Shown: positions 54,982-56,472 of the stretch, piece after piece | Position numbering within the stretch: the stretch's first letter is position 1 | Layout of the letters: every line of letters starts with the position of its first letter | Source: Xenophilus sp. L33 | GTDB taxonomy: Bacteria; Pseudomonadota; Gammaproteobacteria; Burkholderiales; Burkholderiaceae_C | Direction: 5' to 3' | Assembly (NCBI RefSeq): GCF_009765735.1 | Contig: NZ_LMUW01000087.1 | Location: forward strand, 1 to 56,472 | Length of the DNA stretch: 56,472 nt | The notes under the pieces: generated by a model | Database searches by the model: none | What the model was told of the DNA's origin: nothing | Seen by the model: only the letters and a program-made list of their open reading frames with translations | Made by a program: the position numbers and the translations under genes

Positions 54982-55018
54982 TCGCCGCGGTGGATTTTTT
55001 TGTCTTGCGAAGCCGAGA

Positions 55019-55432
55019 TCACTTCGGGTCGGGTTCGGTGATGAAGCCGATCTTGCGCACGCCGGCCTCGCGAGCCTCCGACATCGCTTTCGCCACACGT
55101 TCATAGCGCACCGCCTTGTCGCCGCGGATGTGTAGTTCCGGCTGCGGGTCCTTGGCGGCTTCGGCGGCCAGTCGGCTTGCCAACTCGCTGTCGTCGATCT
55201 TCTGCTCGTTCCAGTAGTAGGTGCCGTCGGCGGTCACCGTGAACACGATGTTCTGCGGCTTGGTCAATTCCGGCTCGCTGCTGGCGCGCGGCAGGTCGAT
55301 CGCCACCGCATGCTTCATCACCGGCACGGTGATGATGAAGATGATCAGGAGCACCAGCATGACGTCGACCAGCGGCGTCATGTTGATCTCGTTCATGACC
55401 TCGTCGGGTTCGTCCTGGGTACCGAAGGCCAT
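55019..55432 (-). CDS. exbD: Biopolymer transport protein ExbD
   Basis: A 137-residue ExbD/TolR-family protein. One membrane helix (about 20-40, VDVMLVLLIIFIITVPVM) is preceded by NEINMTPLVD with the conserved proton-channel Asp (D23). The rest is a periplasmic domain. With ExbB it uses the proton gradient to drive TonB. It starts five bases after exbB. Its neighbour hemP has a Fur box of its own. Confidence 0.92.
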   Translation of the reverse strand: MAFGTQDEPDEVMNEINMTPLVDVMLVLLIIFIITVPVMKHAVAIDLPRASSEPELTKPQNIVFTVTADGTYYWNEQKIDDSELASRLAAEAAKDPQPELHIRGDKAVRYERVAKAMSEAREAGVRKIGFITEPDPK

Positions 55433-55437
55433 GGTGC

Positions 55438-56160
55438 TCAGCCTTTCTTGAGCGGGACGACGACGACCGCCGAGTCGGCGCCGCCGCTCTGGACGCGGGC
55501 GCCGGTCACGAAGTAGGCGTGCAGGTCGTGGGCGAAGCTGTTGAGCTTGGTCAGCACGAACTTGTTGCCGCGCACCAGGGCGTTGTAGCCCAGCACGGCG
55601 GGAATCGCGACCGCCAGGCCGAGGGCGGTCATGATCAGCGATTCGCCGATCGGGCCGGCGACCTTGTCGATCGTGGCCTGGCCTGCCGTGCTGATGCTCA
55701 TCAGCGCGTGGTAGATGCCCCAGACGGTGCCGAAGAGCCCGATGAAGGGCGCGGTCGAGCCGACCGACGCCAGGATGGCCAGGCCGGTCTGCAGCCGGGC
55801 CGTGAATTCATCGATGCCGTTGCGCAGCGCGCGCGTGATCCAGTCGCTGACGTCGAGCGAATCGTGCAGGTGCGCCTTGGTGTTGCGATGGTGGGCGGCG
55901 GCTTCGCGGCCTTCGAGCGCCAGGGCGCGGAACGGGTTGCTGTTGTCGCCGCCGAGCTTGTTCAGCGCGGTCGCGAAGTCCTCGCTGTGCCAGAAGTCCG
56001 ACGAATGCCGGGCCAGGCTCTTGTATTTGATGACGTCGATCGCCTTCACCAGGATCACGATCCAGGAGGCCAGGGACATGCCGACCAACAGCAGCGCGAC
56101 CGCCTTGGTGACGATGTCACCTTGCTGCCAGAGGTTCAACAGGCCGAATTGCGAATCCAT
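55438..56160 (-). CDS. exbB: Biopolymer transport protein ExbB (MotA/TolQ/ExbB)
   Basis: A 240-residue three-helix inner-membrane protein. The first helix is near 20-40 (AVALLLVGMSLASWIVILVK). Helices 2 and 3 lie in the conserved GLAILASVGSTAPFIGLFGTVWGIYHAL and GPIGESLIMTALGLAVAIPAVLGYN segments. It forms the stator pentamer around ExbD. It is 19 bases downstream of tonB, and exbD follows after five bases. Confidence 0.94.
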   Translation of the reverse strand: MDSQFGLLNLWQQGDIVTKAVALLLVGMSLASWIVILVKAIDVIKYKSLARHSSDFWHSEDFATALNKLGGDNSNPFRALALEGREAAAHHRNTKAHLHDSLDVSDWITRALRNGIDEFTARLQTGLAILASVGSTAPFIGLFGTVWGIYHALMSISTAGQATIDKVAGPIGESLIMTALGLAVAIPAVLGYNALVRGNKFVLTKLNSFAHDLHAYFVTGARVQSGGADSAVVVVPLKKG

Positions 56161-56179
56161 TTTCTATCTCTTTCAAAAA

Positions 56180-56472
56180 TCAGTTGAGAACCCAGTTGAT
56201 CGGCACGTTGAACTCCATCGGTTCGACCACGCCGTTGCGTTTGCCCGGCACGAAGCGCCAGCTCATCACGGCGGTCCTGGCGGCTTCGTCGAGGCGGTCG
56301 TAGCCGCTCGAGGTCTTGATGCTCGCGTTCTGTGGCAGGCCGTCGACGCCGATCAGCACCCGCACGATCGTCTTGCCCTGTTCGCCGAGCCGCTTGCTCA
56401 AGGCCGGGTAAACCGGCTTCGGGTTCTGCAGGTAGTCGGCGTTGGTGGAAGGCAGCTGGATCGACGGCGGCG
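56180..56472 (-). CDS. tonB: TonB C-terminal domain (partial)
   Basis: The last 96 or so residues of an energy-transducing TonB protein; the gene continues beyond the right edge. The visible part begins after a Pro-rich stretch with STNADYLQNPKPVYPALSKR and shows the TonB fold: VRVLIGVDGLPQNASIKTSS, DEAARTAVMSWRFVPGKRNG and the end NVPINWVLN. It contacts the TonB box of outer-membrane receptors and delivers energy for iron or heme uptake. The order tonB-exbB-exbD is a standard iron-uptake operon. Confidence 0.92.
   Translation of the reverse strand, partial: PPSIQLPSTNADYLQNPKPVYPALSKRLGEQGKTIVRVLIGVDGLPQNASIKTSSGYDRLDEAARTAVMSWRFVPGKRNGVVEPMEFNVPINWVLN

Overview
The window is a high-GC, gene-dense piece of chromosome from a betaproteobacterium, most likely a member of the Comamonadaceae (Variovorax/Acidovorax-type). 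This is inferred from gene content: a PHA phasin, an EF-P/EarP pair with Arg32, a Lys/Ala-rich sigma-70 N-terminus, HemP with TonB/ExbB/ExbD, and the surE-pcm-nlpD-rlmD order. No transposase, integrase, phage gene, plasmid gene or CRISPR array was seen. No gap between genes reaches 300 bases; the longest, about 275 bases, lies between dnaG and rpoD.

Layout. 1-9.2 kb: the end of a PadR-like regulator, a class V aminotransferase, a mechanosensitive channel, an inner-membrane FUSC protein coupled to SuhB, TrmJ, CysE and a fused osmoprotectant ABC protein. 9.3-18 kb: an unusual ROK-type protein, a phospholipase D/cardiolipin synthase coupled to a MetE-like methyltransferase, and a complete five-gene Liv-type ABC transporter operon ending in a SRPBCC protein. 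18-28 kb: a divergent reductase/LysR pair, a Bcr/CflA transporter, rpoD and dnaG, YihY, a short-chain dehydrogenase and a phasin with a PhaR-like operator. 28-38 kb: a deacetylase-thioesterase pair, a CsbD/cysteine-repeat stress pair, a pncB-antiporter-hydroxyacid dehydrogenase-rmuC run, a LOG protein, and efp with its rhamnosyltransferase earP. 38-45 kb: uvrC-pgsA-EamA, then a LysR regulator divergent from a fluoroacetate-dehalogenase-like hydrolase and a tartrate/D-malate dehydrogenase. 45-48 kb: hupB, tRNA-Val, ppiD, tRNA-His and an H-NS gene. 48-54.5 kb: a quinone oxidoreductase, surE-pcm-nlpD-rlmD, a Bax-inhibitor-1 protein and a GlcG-like protein. 54.7 kb to the end: Fur-boxed hemP and exbD, exbB and the end of tonB.

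Most of the window is ordinary core chromosome. The observation most likely to be new is the ROK protein at 9349-10437. Its sequence motifs occur in circularly permuted order: the C-terminal ROK elements come first and the ATP-binding DIGGT element sits near residue 200. The break falls at the place where normal ROK kinases carry their zinc-binding loop, and that loop is absent. Other points worth checking are the CTGC-N3-GCAG site in front of the phasin promoter, the paired TTCGATCGAA palindromes before a LysR gene, the 17-bp gap between divergent earP and uvrC starts, the structured hupB leader, the Fur-controlled hemP promoter and the duplicated cysteine-pair periplasmic protein.
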